A DNA stretch of 64,000 nt from Pseudozobellia sp. WGM2 (GCF_017810075.1 NZ_JADNYK010000002.1:124001-188000), one strand, 5' to 3'. Counted from the stretch's first letter, positions 43,058-52,865 are shown. Notes: generated by a model from the sequence alone, not told the origin. Made by a program: numbers and translations.

Positions 43058-43711
43058 TCAAATGACCATTTCAGGTATATCACCATCTATAATCAATGTA
43101 CCTTCGGTCGCCCCTTGAATTTCTTCGACAGTGATGCCCGGCGCACGTTCCTTTAGAACAAATCCGTCAGCTGTAACCTCAAGTACTGCAAGGTTGGTGA
43201 CAATCTTGGTAACGCAGCCCACTCCCGTAAGCGGCAAACTACATTTTTTTAGAAGTTTTGATTGGCCCGCTCGGTTGGTGTGCATCATAGCCACTATGAT
43301 ATTTTCTGCGGATGCTACTAAATCCATAGCGCCACCCATACCTTTGACCATTTTTCCCGGTATCTTCCAATTGGCAATGTCACCGTTTTCAGCAACTTCC
43401 ATAGCACCTAAAATTGTTAGGTCGACATGCTTGCCCCGAATCATTCCAAAGCTGGTTGCCGAGTCGAAAAAAGAAGCGCCCGGCAAGGTCGTAATCGTCT
43501 GTTTTCCTGCATTAATAATATCAGCATCTTCTTCGCCCTCAAATGGGAAGGGGCCCATGCCCAAAACACCATTTTCACTTTGAAATTCAACATCGATATC
43601 GTCTCTGACAAAATTAGCCACCAACGTGGGTATGCCTATACCTAAGTTAACGTAATAGCCATCTTTTACCTCTTTGGCAATTCGTTTTGCAATTCCGTTT
43701 TTATCTAACAT
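43058..43711 (-). CDS. scoB: 3-oxoacid CoA-transferase subunit B
   Basis: The 217-residue beta subunit shows YYVNLGIGIPTLVANFV, the catalytic Glu region FQSENGVLGMGPFP, DLTILGAMEVAENGDIANWKIPGKMVKGMGGAMDLV and ITVEEIQGATEG near the end. With ScoA it transfers CoA between succinyl-CoA and acetoacetate, for use of ketone bodies or branched-chain amino acids. It is separated from scoA by a four-helix-bundle gene. Confidence 0.94.
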   Translation of the reverse strand: MLDKNGIAKRIAKEVKDGYYVNLGIGIPTLVANFVRDDIDVEFQSENGVLGMGPFPFEGEEDADIINAGKQTITTLPGASFFDSATSFGMIRGKHVDLTILGAMEVAENGDIANWKIPGKMVKGMGGAMDLVASAENIIVAMMHTNRAGQSKLLKKCSLPLTGVGCVTKIVTNLAVLEVTADGFVLKERAPGITVEEIQGATEGTLIIDGDIPEMVI

Positions 43712-43752
43712 AATGGTTTATTTGAAAATGGATTGATTTGAAAATATGACAA

Positions 43753-44106
43753 TTAAGATTTTTTACTTGTTGATATAATTTTCGAAATAATTAAAATCGT
43801 AGAATTTAAATTCTTCATCAAGCTTTCTTTCGGATTTGGATAAAACTCCGAAGAATTACATATCTCAAGCCAATACTTAAGTTCATCTGCTTCTTTAGCT
43901 GAAATTTTAAATTTATGAATGAAGTCTCTTTTACTTTCTGCGTTTTGAGCCTCTCTGATATTTGCACCTATCGAAGTTCCACTTCTGAAAATTTGCGAGG
44001 CCATTTCAAAGCGATTATCAGCCCTAATTTTTTCTGAAAATGTTACGACTTCAAGAGCTAAGTCAAAAGTCAATTTTACAATTAAATTCTCTTTGTCGTT
44101 TCTCAT
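43753..44106 (-). CDS. Four-helix bundle protein inside the scoAB operon
   Basis: The 117-residue protein matches the four-helix bundle family (S23/23S rRNA intervening-sequence protein type): FDLALEVVTFSEKIR, MASQIFRSGTSIGANIREAQNAESKRDFIHKFKISAKEADELKYWLEIC. I chose the ATG at 44106; longer forms run into scoA. Proteins of this family are often encoded within rRNA inserts or next to retroelements. Here it sits 28 bases after scoA and 41 bases before scoB on the same strand, an unusual insertion. Confidence 0.85.
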   Translation of the reverse strand: MRNDKENLIVKLTFDLALEVVTFSEKIRADNRFEMASQIFRSGTSIGANIREAQNAESKRDFIHKFKISAKEADELKYWLEICNSSEFYPNPKESLMKNLNSTILIISKIISTSKKS

Positions 44107-44134
44107 CTTCAAATTGAGTAATTTCCAAATTGTA

Positions 44135-44836
44135 TTATGACCTTTCTCTAACGGTACGCTGCTCAATTCTTTTCTCGTAATTTTTACCCTGAAATATTCG
44201 TTGTACGAAAATACCGGGCACATGAATCTGATTGGGGTCCAATTCTCCGGCAGGCACCAGCTCTTCTACTTCGGCAACAGTTATATTAGCCGCCCCGCAC
44301 ATACAAGGGTTAAAGTTTCTCGCTGTTCCTTTAAAAATAAGATTACCGGCTTCGTCACCTTTCCAAGCTTTTACAAAAGAGAAATCGGCTTTAAAAGCTT
44401 CCTCTAAAACGTACATTTTTCCATTGAACTCCCTAGTTTCCTTGTTTATAGCCACTTCGGTACCGTAGCCCGCCGGGGTATAAAATGCGGGGAAACCAGC
44501 TTGGGCCGCCCTACATTTTTCGGCCAAAGTACCTTGCGGAGTCAACTCGACCTCCAATTCGCCACTAAGCATCTGACGTTCAAATTCTTCATTTTCACCC
44601 ACATAAGAAGATATCATTTTCTTAATTTGATGTTTTTGTAACAGAAGTCCTAAACCAAAATCATCAACTCCTGCATTATTAGAAATACATGTTATTTCTT
44701 TAACACCGATTCTTACCAATTCAGCAATGGCATTTTCAGGAATTCCGCAGAGACCAAAACCACCTAACATAAAGGTCATATTATCTTTTATGCCCTGTAG
44801 AGCCACTTGAACACCATCTACCTTTTTTGAAATCAT
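44135..44836 (-). CDS. scoA: 3-oxoacid CoA-transferase subunit A
   Basis: The 233-residue alpha subunit opens [36 protein letters not shown] and shows [44 protein letters not shown] and the usual tail [20 protein letters not shown]. Complete and in frame. First gene of the scoA, four-helix, scoB set. Confidence 0.94.
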   Translation of the reverse strand: MISKKVDGVQVALQGIKDNMTFMLGGFGLCGIPENAIAELVRIGVKEITCISNNAGVDDFGLGLLLQKHQIKKMISSYVGENEEFERQMLSGELEVELTPQGTLAEKCRAAQAGFPAFYTPAGYGTEVAINKETREFNGKMYVLEEAFKADFSFVKAWKGDEAGNLIFKGTARNFNPCMCGAANITVAEVEELVPAGELDPNQIHVPGIFVQRIFQGKNYEKRIEQRTVRERS

Positions 44837-44887
44837 ACTGTTTGCCTTGAAAGATTTACGTTGTGATCAATTTACAATTTTCTACAC

Positions 44888-44921
44888 AAAAAAACCCTTG
44901 ACTTTTTTAAAAAGCCAAGGG
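44888..44921 (-). terminator. Terminator of the ricT-gldH-PBP1A operon
   Basis: CCCTTG (44895-44900) and CAAGGG (44916-44921) enclose a second CTTTTT/AAAAAG pairing. On the minus strand seven T follow. It lies 30 bases after the PBP1A stop. Confidence 0.8.
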
Positions 44922-44950
44922 CACTAAAACTTTATCCTTAAAATGTCGGT

Positions 44951-47302
44951 TTAGAAATTAATATCCTCTAAATCATCTTCAGGTTCTATATCATTTTCCT
45001 CTTTATCGTCTTCAACAATACTACAATCGACCCTAATCGAAAGATTTTCAGGTTTCTCGAAAGCACCGTCCGAAATACCCAAATCTTCATTCTCGTAATT
45101 CTTTTTCATATAAAGGCCCCAAATAGGCAAGGCCATAGAAGCACCCTGACCATAGGTAATCGATTTAAAATGAACAGACCTATTTTCGCCACCTACCCAA
45201 ACACCTGTGACAAGGTTAGGCACCATACCCATGAACCAACCATCACTTTGGTTTTGAGTAGTACCCGTTTTACCCGCAATAGGGTTCGTAAAACCGTAAG
45301 GGTAACCAGTAATTATTTCTTTATACTCCGTTTCGTTCTTTTGATAACTATGTCGTAATCTGGTGCCTGAGCCCCCATGGGTAACACCCTCCATAAGATT
45401 GACCATGGCGTAAGCCACATCTTTGCTCAACACATCTTTTGTCTCAGGGACGTACTCATAAAGCACCGTACCATTCTTATCTTCTATTCGAGTTACCATG
45501 ACCGGTTTAACGTATACGCCCTGATTGGCAAAAGCACCATAGGCCCCCACCATTTCATATACATTAAAATCTGGCGTACCTAGAGCAATGGATGGTACTT
45601 CAGGAATTTCTCTCGTAAGTCCTAAATTCTTCACAATCGACACCACGGATCGGGGGCCTACTCTGTCTATCAGCTGTGCCGTAACCGTATTGACCGAATT
45701 CGCCAGGGCATCTTTTAGCGTGTACATTTTACCGGAATATTGCCCCACAGCATTTTTTGGGCACCAGGACTCTGGGTTACCATGTTTATGGGCCTCTATA
45801 CAGTACTGGGTATCGGGCAATTCGTCACAGGGCGATAACCGCAATTGGTCAATTGCCGCGGCATAAACAAAAGGTTTAAAAGTAGAACCAGCTTGTCGTG
45901 ACCCTTGAATAACATTATCATATTGAAAGTGTCGATAATCTATACCGCCAACCCATGCCTTTACATGGCCTGTCTGGGGCTCCATAGACATCATGGCGGC
46001 CCTTAGAAAAGTCTTATAATAACGGATTGAATCCATAGGTGTCATAATCGTATCGCGCTCACGACCGTCACTATTCCAATCAAAAACGGTCATCTCCGTT
46101 TTTTTGGTAAACGAGGCCCGTATATCTTTTTCCGATTTGCCCTCATCTTTCATTTTACGCCATCGGGGGGAGCTCTTCATTGCCCTTTCCATAATGGAAT
46201 TAACCTCCGATTTATCCAAATCAAGAAAGGGTGCGGTAGGGTTTCTATCGGGCGTATTTTGATGGAAGAATTCAGCCTGAAGTTTTGTCATATGCTTACG
46301 TACGGCATCTTCGGCATTGGCCTGCATGCGAGAATCGATAGTAGTGTAAATTTTGAGTCCGTCTAACCAAAGGCTCCACTTGTCACGACCACCTTCTAGT
46401 GCCGGTTTTGGGTTTTTAGAAATCCAATCGTTCATAAAACCCTGCAAATACATTCTAAAATAAGTTGCTAGACCCTCTCTATGCGATTCCGGATTATAAT
46501 TAATATCCATTTTCAATGCCTGTAATGAATCTTTCTCCTTTTCGGTGATATAATCATATTTCGCCATCTGGCCCAACACGGTATTTCTACGATTGGTCAC
46601 CAATTCTTCTCTTCGAATCGGGTTGAAATAAGAGGAATTTTTAAGCATGCCCACCAGCACTGCCGATTCTTCGACCTTTAGCTCTTGAGGTTCCTTTCCG
46701 AAATAGATTTTCGCCGCTGACCGAATACCATCTGCATTGTTCAAAAAATCGTACTGATTAAGGTACATGGCAATAATTTCCTCTTTGGTATACTGTCGTT
46801 CTAGACGAGTTGCCAGAACCCATTCCATGATTTTCTGACGAATGGCCTCAACTTTATTTTTCGAACGTACACCAACAAACAATTGTCTTGCCAACTGTTG
46901 GGTGATGGTACTTGCCCCACCTTTACTGCCTAAATAAGCAAGTGCTCGCATAAATCCGTAAGCATCAATACCTGAATGGCTATAAAAACGTGCATCTTCA
47001 GTGGCAATCAAAGCATTTACCAAATTGTTCGGAAGACTATCGTAAGGCACCGGGGTACGGTTATCATCCAAATAAAATTTACCTAGAGTCTTTCCGTCAG
47101 AAGAAATAATTTCAGTAGCTAAATTGGTCTGCGGGTTTTCGAGGTATTCATACTCTGGCATATCAATGCCCAAAAGCCCCCAAGAGGCCAGTAGAAAAAT
47201 AAGTGCCACGGTAAGCACACCTCCCACAAATAGGATCCAGAACCATTTGATGTATTTGAAAAACCCTGTAGTCGGCTTTTTCTTTTTAGCAGCCTTTGCC
47301 AT
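44951..47302 (-). CDS. Penicillin-binding protein 1A (glycosyltransferase/transpeptidase)
   Basis: The 783-residue class A PBP polymerises and crosslinks peptidoglycan in the periplasm. It has one N-terminal membrane span, a GT51 domain (ATEDARFYSHSGIDAYG, GGASTITQQLARQLF, MEWVLATRLERQYTKEEI) and a transpeptidase domain with SxxK in GSTFKPFVYAA, SxN in LANSVNT and KTG in AGKTGTTQNQSDGWF. The acidic C-terminus is typical of Bacteroidota. It starts 6 bases after gldH. Confidence 0.94.
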   Translation of the reverse strand: MAKAAKKKKPTTGFFKYIKWFWILFVGGVLTVALIFLLASWGLLGIDMPEYEYLENPQTNLATEIISSDGKTLGKFYLDDNRTPVPYDSLPNNLVNALIATEDARFYSHSGIDAYGFMRALAYLGSKGGASTITQQLARQLFVGVRSKNKVEAIRQKIMEWVLATRLERQYTKEEIIAMYLNQYDFLNNADGIRSAAKIYFGKEPQELKVEESAVLVGMLKNSSYFNPIRREELVTNRRNTVLGQMAKYDYITEKEKDSLQALKMDINYNPESHREGLATYFRMYLQGFMNDWISKNPKPALEGGRDKWSLWLDGLKIYTTIDSRMQANAEDAVRKHMTKLQAEFFHQNTPDRNPTAPFLDLDKSEVNSIMERAMKSSPRWRKMKDEGKSEKDIRASFTKKTEMTVFDWNSDGRERDTIMTPMDSIRYYKTFLRAAMMSMEPQTGHVKAWVGGIDYRHFQYDNVIQGSRQAGSTFKPFVYAAAIDQLRLSPCDELPDTQYCIEAHKHGNPESWCPKNAVGQYSGKMYTLKDALANSVNTVTAQLIDRVGPRSVVSIVKNLGLTREIPEVPSIALGTPDFNVYEMVGAYGAFANQGVYVKPVMVTRIEDKNGTVLYEYVPETKDVLSKDVAYAMVNLMEGVTHGGSGTRLRHSYQKNETEYKEIITGYPYGFTNPIAGKTGTTQNQSDGWFMGMVPNLVTGVWVGGENRSVHFKSITYGQGASMALPIWGLYMKKNYENEDLGISDGAFEKPENLSIRVDCSIVEDDKEENDIEPEDDLEDINF

Positions 47303-47308
47303 ATTCTA

Positions 47309-47791
47309 TTAATTACTTTTTTCTATTTGGAAACCCACATCGGTAATACCCTTAAGGTTTTCAACACCGTTTACGCTACCATTCTTACGCATGGCATGCG
47401 ATAAACTTAAATTATATACGCCAGAGCCGGGGAAAACGATGTTTTCCCTATACCATAATTTATTTTCTTTAATGCTACCATACCCCTTGCCCAGCCAAGT
47501 GCCGTCAGGCAATGCCATTTCATACTCTAAGGTATCTTTCACGGTTTCGCCGTTCGGAAATTCAAGCTCGGCAATTAAAAATAAGTTGTTATATTGAAAT
47601 GAAGCATCATTACGAACCGTAATGAACATGTTGTGCTTTTGAACGGTATCAAGTTTTTCGAAAGTAAATTGGTAGATGCTATCTTTGTTCCAAGCCCCGC
47701 CATCGGTAGCTCGAAATTCTGATTTGATTAAATTATCGTTGCAGGAAAAAAGTAAGACTGTCGCACAAAAAGCGCCCCAATATTTACCCAT
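47309..47791 (-). CDS. gldH: Gliding motility lipoprotein GldH
   Basis: The 160-residue protein has a lipoprotein signal (FCATVLLFSCNDN) and the GldH pattern YQFTFEKLDTVQKHNMFITVRNDASFQYNNLFL, TLEYEMALPDGTWLGKGYGSIKENKLWYRENIVFPGSGVYNLSLSHAMR. GldH is needed for gliding and supports the GldK-M/type IX secretion machine in Flavobacterium johnsoniae. I chose the ATG at 47791, which overlaps the ricT stop by 8 bases; longer forms lie in ricT. The order ricT-gldH-PBP1A is common in the family. Confidence 0.92.
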   Translation of the reverse strand: MGKYWGAFCATVLLFSCNDNLIKSEFRATDGGAWNKDSIYQFTFEKLDTVQKHNMFITVRNDASFQYNNLFLIAELEFPNGETVKDTLEYEMALPDGTWLGKGYGSIKENKLWYRENIVFPGSGVYNLSLSHAMRKNGSVNGVENLKGITDVGFQIEKSN

Positions 47792-49040
47792 TATTTTGTC
47801 GCCTTTTATTGTTGTTTCTCCTTTTCTTATTTCGTTGACCGCTTTGAGTCTTTTGGTTGTTCTGAACTTTAGAATCGGCACTACCGTTACCACTGTTGGC
47901 ACTGGCTTTTTGTTTATTGCGGTTACGCTTTCGATTTCTTGACTTTTTGGGCCTATCAAAACGTGTCAAACTATCTTGACCCACGACATTCTCGAACACC
48001 TTTTCTTCTTTAACGAAGTTATCGACCGTATATTCCTCTAAGCTGGCAACTTTTTCTTTTTTCTTATTCTTTTGAAGAATTTCAATTACTTGGTCTTTCG
48101 ATAACACATGCCAATTCGATGGGTCATCTTTGTAGGAAAACCAAAGCATCTCTTTAAAAATATCGGTCTTTTGGCAAAATGCCAGCCCTTTTTCGGTAAA
48201 GAGCTTAGTGTCTTGGGAAGGAAAGTCTTTTAACGCTTCGAGGTACATATCTAGCTCATAGTTGAGGCAACATTTTAACTTTCCGCATTGACCGGCCAGT
48301 TTCTGTGGGTTCAAAGACAGTTGCTGATATCGCGCTGCCGAGGTAGAAACAGACCTGAAATCGGTAAGCCAGGTCGAGCAGCAAAGTTCACGACCGCACG
48401 AGCCGATACCACCCAAACGCTGCGCTTCTTGACGATAACCAATTTGTCGCATCTCGATACGAATACCGAAAGCTTTGGCCATATCTTTGATCAACTGTCT
48501 AAAATCGACCCGTTCTTCAGCGGTGTAAAAAAATGTAGCCTTAGACCCGTCGCCTTGAAATTCAACATCAGAAATTTTCATCTGAAGTTTGAGAATAATG
48601 GCAATTTCACGCGCCCGCTTTTTTATCTCTTCTTCTCTGTCACGACATTTCTGCCACTTATCGATATCACCTTGTGACGCTTTACGGTACACCTTTGGAA
48701 GCGCTTCATCTTTGAAGTCTACCTTTTTGCGTTTCATCTGTACCTTAACCAATTCACCGACCAGAGTGACCATACCGATATCGTGACCGGATTGGGCCTG
48801 TGTCGCTACGACATCTCCAATCGAAAGGGATAGATTTTCAGTATTGCGAAAAAACTCTTTTCGACTGTTCTTAAAACGGACTTCTACACAATCAAAAGGT
48901 TTTTGGCCACTAGGAAGCGACATGTTGGAAAGCCAATCAAAGACCGTTAATTTATTACAACCATCGGTACCACAAGTTCCGTTATTCTTGCATCCACGAG
49001 GTTGTCCGTCCTTACCGGTCGAACAACTGCTACAGCCCAT
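47784..49040 (-). CDS. ricT: PSP1-domain protein (RicT/YaaT-like)
   Basis: The 418-residue protein has a Cys-rich opening (GCSSCSTGK, GCKNNGTCGTDGCN), a PSP1 domain with RKKVDFKDEALPKVYRKAS, ATFFYTAEERVDFRQLIKDMAKAFGIRIEMRQIGYRQEA and GGIGSCGRELCCSTWL, AGQCGKLKCCLNYEL, and a basic low-complexity tail (KKSRNRKRNRNK, KKRRNNNKRR) that may bind RNA. In Bacillus RicT is part of a [4Fe-4S] complex acting on RNA processing. The tail is typical of Flavobacteriia. Confidence 0.88.
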   Translation of the reverse strand: MGCSSCSTGKDGQPRGCKNNGTCGTDGCNKLTVFDWLSNMSLPSGQKPFDCVEVRFKNSRKEFFRNTENLSLSIGDVVATQAQSGHDIGMVTLVGELVKVQMKRKKVDFKDEALPKVYRKASQGDIDKWQKCRDREEEIKKRAREIAIILKLQMKISDVEFQGDGSKATFFYTAEERVDFRQLIKDMAKAFGIRIEMRQIGYRQEAQRLGGIGSCGRELCCSTWLTDFRSVSTSAARYQQLSLNPQKLAGQCGKLKCCLNYELDMYLEALKDFPSQDTKLFTEKGLAFCQKTDIFKEMLWFSYKDDPSNWHVLSKDQVIEILQKNKKKEKVASLEEYTVDNFVKEEKVFENVVGQDSLTRFDRPKKSRNRKRNRNKQKASANSGNGSADSKVQNNQKTQSGQRNKKRRNNNKRRQNNG

Positions 49041-49160
49041 ATTTTATATCTTGATCCCGATTATTTCGAAGGGAATATCGGGAAGGGGTTCATATTAAAT
49101 TTACATGTAAAGGTATCAAATTTTTAACTCGTTGTGAAGAAAGTTAGGTATTCAAGTATG

Positions 49161-50192
49161 CTATTGCTTAAACTTTAAAACCTCAGAACGACCTTTTTTA
49201 AAAATTTTGTTGCTTGCACCTTTACCTTTTCTCAGCTTTTTTTGCTCTTCAAAGGGCAACGCATTTACCTCTTTACAGGGGTCGGAACAACAATTGTCCA
49301 TTTTTGAACCACATTCTTCACATTGAATAAAAAGCAAATGGCAAGCCTCATTGGCACAGTTCACATGCGTATCACAAGCCTTACCGCATTGATGACATTG
49401 TGCGATAACATCGTCAGAAATGCGTTCACTTCTACGGTGGTCGAATACAAAATTTTTACCCAAGAACTTATTTTCAAGGTTTTTGTTTTCGACTTGTCTA
49501 GCGTAATCAATGATACCGCCCTCTAATTGATAAACCTGCTTGAAACCTTTGTGTTTGTAGTAAGCACTGGCTTTTTCACAACGTATACCACCCGTGCAAT
49601 ACATGACCAGCTTCTTGTCTTCTTTATGGTCTTTTAGGTCTTTTTCAATAATATCCAAAGAGGCTCTAAAAGTATCGACATCTGGGGTAATCGCATTTTT
49701 AAAGTGACCTATTTCACTTTCATAATGGTTACGCATATCGACCAAAATCGTATCGGGGTCTTCTAGCAACTCATTAAATTGTTCAGCACCAACGTGAATA
49801 CCTTTGTCCGTTACATCAAAAGAATGGTCGTTAAGTCCGTCAGCTACAATCTTTTTTCTGACCTTCACTTTCAGTTTCAAAAAAGATAGATTGTCTTGCT
49901 CGATGGCAATGTTCAGGCGCACATTTTCTAAAAAAGAGACACTGTCTAAATGTACTTTAAAAGCTTCGAAATTCTCAGCAGGAATCGATAGTTGAGCATT
50001 TATGCCTTCGTGGGCCACGTAAATACGGCCTAAAACATCAAGTTCGTTCCATGTGATGAAAAGATGATTTCTAAAAATTTCAGGGTTGCCGATGTGTGCA
50101 TATTGATAGAAAGAGATAGTCAGGCGATCTTGCCCGGCTTCTTCGATTAGCGCAGCTCTTTCCTTAGCACTTAAAGTATTGTACAGTTGCAT
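49161..50192 (-). CDS. trhO: tRNA uridine-34 hydroxylase TrhO (rhodanese-like)
   Basis: The 343-residue protein has an acylphosphatase-like N-terminal domain (SFYQYAHIGNPEIFRNHLFITWNELDVLGRIYVAHEGINAQ), a rhodanese domain with the catalytic CTGGIRCEKASAYY loop and a Cys-rich C-terminus (CHQCGKACDTHVNCANEAC). TrhO makes 5-hydroxyuridine at the wobble position of tRNA. Length and domain order fit YceA/TrhO. Confidence 0.93.
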   Translation of the reverse strand: MQLYNTLSAKERAALIEEAGQDRLTISFYQYAHIGNPEIFRNHLFITWNELDVLGRIYVAHEGINAQLSIPAENFEAFKVHLDSVSFLENVRLNIAIEQDNLSFLKLKVKVRKKIVADGLNDHSFDVTDKGIHVGAEQFNELLEDPDTILVDMRNHYESEIGHFKNAITPDVDTFRASLDIIEKDLKDHKEDKKLVMYCTGGIRCEKASAYYKHKGFKQVYQLEGGIIDYARQVENKNLENKFLGKNFVFDHRRSERISDDVIAQCHQCGKACDTHVNCANEACHLLFIQCEECGSKMDNCCSDPCKEVNALPFEEQKKLRKGKGASNKIFKKGRSEVLKFKQ

Positions 50193-50274
50193 GCTATACG
50201 AACGATTTTAAGTTGTTAAAAAGGATTCAAAAATTCGTCGCAAAATTAACCAATTCAAGGCTTTAAACCAATAA

Positions 50275-50306
50275 AAAAGAGCCCCGATAGACTATCAAGG
50301 CTCTTT
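50275..50306 (-). terminator. Minus-strand terminator upstream of trhO
   Basis: AAAGAGCC/GGCTCTTT with an inner GATA/TATC pairing; T run on the minus strand. It implies a minus-strand transcript that comes from 50307-50586. Confidence 0.7.
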
Positions 50307-50586
50307 ATCGGCCATTCCGTTCATCTTCTTCATAGCATTCTTTCGAAAACACAATAAAGGAAGTGGCCATCGTTGCTCCCTACACTGAAAGGGAAATGAT
50401 GTTTGAGTTAGTTCCCGATAAATCGGAATAGTGTTTACACTATAGATGACATTAACTTAAAAAGGTTGCGTTAAGCAGAAGAAATTTTATAAAAATCATG
50501 CTAATCCCAATAAACAGCAAGGCCATAGAAAATGTAGTACATGACTGGTTTAATGCAAAAAGAAATGGTAATTTAGCGTCCCTAAT
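50305..50586. other. Region upstream of recA with a possible 21-codon minus-strand frame
   Basis: The minus strand has an ATG at 50370 and a frame of 21 codons whose stop abuts the terminator stem (50305-50307). No known family. A 16-base inverted repeat ATAGTGT-TT-ACACTAT lies at 50428-50443, and a weaker one (TTCC..GATAAATC..GGAA) just before it. I saw no -7 box of good quality for the minus strand, and no SOS box for recA. Confidence 0.3.
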
Positions 50587-50595
50587 TTGAAAAAT

Positions 50596-51603
50596 ATGAG
50601 CTCGGAAAAAGACGCTAAACTTAAAGCACTAAAATTAACGCTAGACAAACTGGATAAGACCTACGGCAAAGGAGCCGTAATGAAAATGGGAGATAGCGTG
50701 GTCGAAGATGTTGAGGTAATACCTTCGGGATCTTTAGGCCTTGATATCGCTTTAGGAGTAGGTGGTTATCCGCGTGGTAGAATTGTAGAAATATATGGCC
50801 CTGAATCATCGGGTAAAACGACCCTTACCCTTCATGCTATGGCCGAAGCCCAAAAAAAGGGAGGCATAGCCGCTTTCATTGATGCGGAACATGCTTTTGA
50901 CCGGTTTTATGCTCAAAAATTAGGGGTCGATATCGATAACCTCATTATTTCCCAGCCTGACAATGGTGAACAGGCGCTCGAAATTGCGGATAACCTAATT
51001 CGTTCAGGTGCTATTGATATTGTGGTCATTGACTCCGTTGCGGCTTTGACCCCAAAAAGTGAAATTGAAGGTGAGATGGGCGATTCAAAAATGGGCCTAC
51101 ATGCCCGATTGATGTCTCAGGCCCTTCGTAAACTGACAGGTTCGATCAGTAAAACACATTGTACAGTTATCTTCATTAACCAATTGCGTGAAAAAATTGG
51201 GGTGATGTTCGGTAATCCGGAAACCACCACTGGTGGTAACGCACTAAAATTTTATGCCTCTGTACGATTAGATATTAGAAGGTCGACGCAAATAAAAAAT
51301 ACCGACGGTGATGTACAAGGTAACAAAACCCGTGTGAAAGTAGTAAAGAACAAAGTGGCCCCACCCTTTCGAACTACGGAATTCGACATTATGTACGGCG
51401 AGGGAATCTCTAAAGTTGGTGAAATTATCGATTTAGGAGTTCAGTATGAAATTGTCAAAAAAAGTGGTTCTTGGTTCAGCTATGGCGATACCAAACTCGG
51501 GCAAGGTAGAGATGCTGTTAAGTCTTTATTATTAGACAACCCTGAGCTTTTAGAAGAATTGGACGGCAAGATCAGGGAAGCTATTGGAGCTCTAGCAGAA
51601 TAG
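50596..51603 (+). CDS. recA: Recombinase RecA
   Basis: RecA forms filaments on single-stranded DNA for recombination and repair. The sequence has the Walker [10 protein letters not shown], the [10 protein letters not shown] block (Walker B), [49 protein letters not shown] and the L2-region after it. I chose the ATG at 50596 (335 residues) over a TTG at 50587. Length is usual for Bacteroidota. An intrinsic terminator is at 51726. Confidence 0.97.
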   Translation: MSSEKDAKLKALKLTLDKLDKTYGKGAVMKMGDSVVEDVEVIPSGSLGLDIALGVGGYPRGRIVEIYGPESSGKTTLTLHAMAEAQKKGGIAAFIDAEHAFDRFYAQKLGVDIDNLIISQPDNGEQALEIADNLIRSGAIDIVVIDSVAALTPKSEIEGEMGDSKMGLHARLMSQALRKLTGSISKTHCTVIFINQLREKIGVMFGNPETTTGGNALKFYASVRLDIRRSTQIKNTDGDVQGNKTRVKVVKNKVAPPFRTTEFDIMYGEGISKVGEIIDLGVQYEIVKKSGSWFSYGDTKLGQGRDAVKSLLLDNPELLEELDGKIREAIGALAE

Positions 51604-51725
51604 GCATAGCACGCCTTCGAAACATTTAGTTTCAGCCTTTTTATTTGAATTTTCGGATTTTAACGTTCAAATCAACTTCAATTCTACTAAGGGGAAGTTA
51701 ATTTTGAGGCCCTAACACCCGAAAA

Positions 51726-51748
51726 ACGCAACCATTGCGTCTTTTTTT
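51726..51748 (+). terminator. Terminator of recA
   Basis: ACGCAA, CCA, TTGCGT followed by C and seven T. About 120 bases after the recA stop and 27 bases before the next gene. Confidence 0.85.
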
Positions 51749-51774
51749 CATCTATTGATAAAAATTGACGTGTT

Positions 51775-52200
51775 ATGAAGCGATTGTATTATCTTTTATC
51801 TTCGGCAGCCATTGCCGTAGGTTTCGCCTCTTGTAGTTTAGATGACGATGGAGCCAATTTTCATTATGCTCCCCTAGAAATTGTTAATGCTCAAGTACCG
51901 GATACCTTTGAATATGGCCAAATTTATAATATTAACGTAGATTTATTACGACCAGATGACTGCACATTGGCAGATCGATTTGATGTAAGACAATCAACGA
52001 CCGATTCAACGAACGTAAGAACTGTTTCCCATATCGGTATCGTTCTAGACAAGGACAGCTGTGAGGAGCTAGCAGAAGAAATAACAGATTCGTTTCAATT
52101 TGAAGTGATTTATACCAAACCTTATATTTTTAGATTCTATACTGGGGACAATGCGAATGGAGACCCTGAATTCATAGAATTCGAAATACCAGTGAAATAA
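51775..52200 (+). CDS. Small lipoprotein of unknown function
   Basis: The 141-residue protein has a lipoprotein signal (AIAVGFASCSLDDD) and a beta-rich body with two cysteines (PDDCTLADRFDV, DKDSCEELAEE), which may form a disulfide. No domain was recognised. It lies 38 bases before the ECF sigma gene on the same strand and may be part of its unit. Confidence 0.7.
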   Translation: MKRLYYLLSSAAIAVGFASCSLDDDGANFHYAPLEIVNAQVPDTFEYGQIYNINVDLLRPDDCTLADRFDVRQSTTDSTNVRTVSHIGIVLDKDSCEELAEEITDSFQFEVIYTKPYIFRFYTGDNANGDPEFIEFEIPVK

Positions 52201-52238
52201 CATACCATTTTCCGAATTTTAATAATCTAACCAGAAAT

Positions 52239-52805
52239 TTGAGTCTAGAAGAGCTCATAAAAAACTGTAAAAAAGGAAATAGGCAGGCCCAAGAACAACT
52301 GTACAGGAACTATTCCAAAACATTGTTCGGTATCTGCCTCAAGTACTCACGCAACAAAACGGAGGCTGAAGATAACCTGCATGACAGTTTTATGGTGATT
52401 TATGAAAAAATCGGGCAATTTAAATCGAAAGGTTCTTTTGAAGGTTGGCTCAAACGTATCACGGTAAACACTGTGTTGCAGAAGTACAGAAAAGAAGAAT
52501 ACATGACCTTGGTCACCGAAAACACTGAAACCGAAGAAGAAATAGACGGAGGATATTCAGATATTGGCTTAAGCACCTTGCTCGCCTATATACAAGAACT
52601 GCCTAACAAGTATAGGCTTACGTTCAATCTATATGTGCTTGATGGATATTCGCACAAAGAAATCAGTGAGTTATTGGGGACCTCAACAGGCACATCAAAA
52701 TCGAATTTGGCGAGGGCCAGGCAAATTTTAAAAGAACGCATAGAAACATCGCATAATCAAGCCATCATAGGCCTACTACTTTTCTTTTTTGAAAAGATTA
52801 TATAG
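52239..52805 (+). CDS. ECF-type RNA polymerase sigma factor
   Basis: The 188-residue protein has region 2 (LYRNYSKTLFGICLKYSRNKTEAEDNLHDSFMVIYEKIGQFK, then GSFEGWLKRITVNTVLQKYRKE) and region 4 (LPNKYRLTFNLYVLDGYSHKEISELLGTSTGTSKSNLARARQIL). It lacks a region 3, as ECF sigmas do. No ATG is available in frame, so the TTG at 52239 is used. The next gene encodes a membrane protein that is likely its partner. Confidence 0.92.
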   Translation: MSLEELIKNCKKGNRQAQEQLYRNYSKTLFGICLKYSRNKTEAEDNLHDSFMVIYEKIGQFKSKGSFEGWLKRITVNTVLQKYRKEEYMTLVTENTETEEEIDGGYSDIGLSTLLAYIQELPNKYRLTFNLYVLDGYSHKEISELLGTSTGTSKSNLARARQILKERIETSHNQAIIGLLLFFFEKII

Positions 52806-52865
52806 GTCTGCCTATGAAAAATAAGACATCAAAAAACACCAAAATACCACCTAAGACATTGAAAA

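Noticed and set aside
44107-44223. N-terminal extension of the four-helix-bundle protein
   Set aside because: It overlaps the end of scoA, which is well conserved, and adds no family similarity.
47792-47959. N-terminal extension of GldH
   Set aside because: It lies inside the ricT gene and would bury the lipoprotein signal that begins at 47791.
52806-52865. Frameshift joining the sigma gene to the barrel gene
   Set aside because: The sigma protein has a complete region 4 and the next gene starts with its own ATG; the two are separate.
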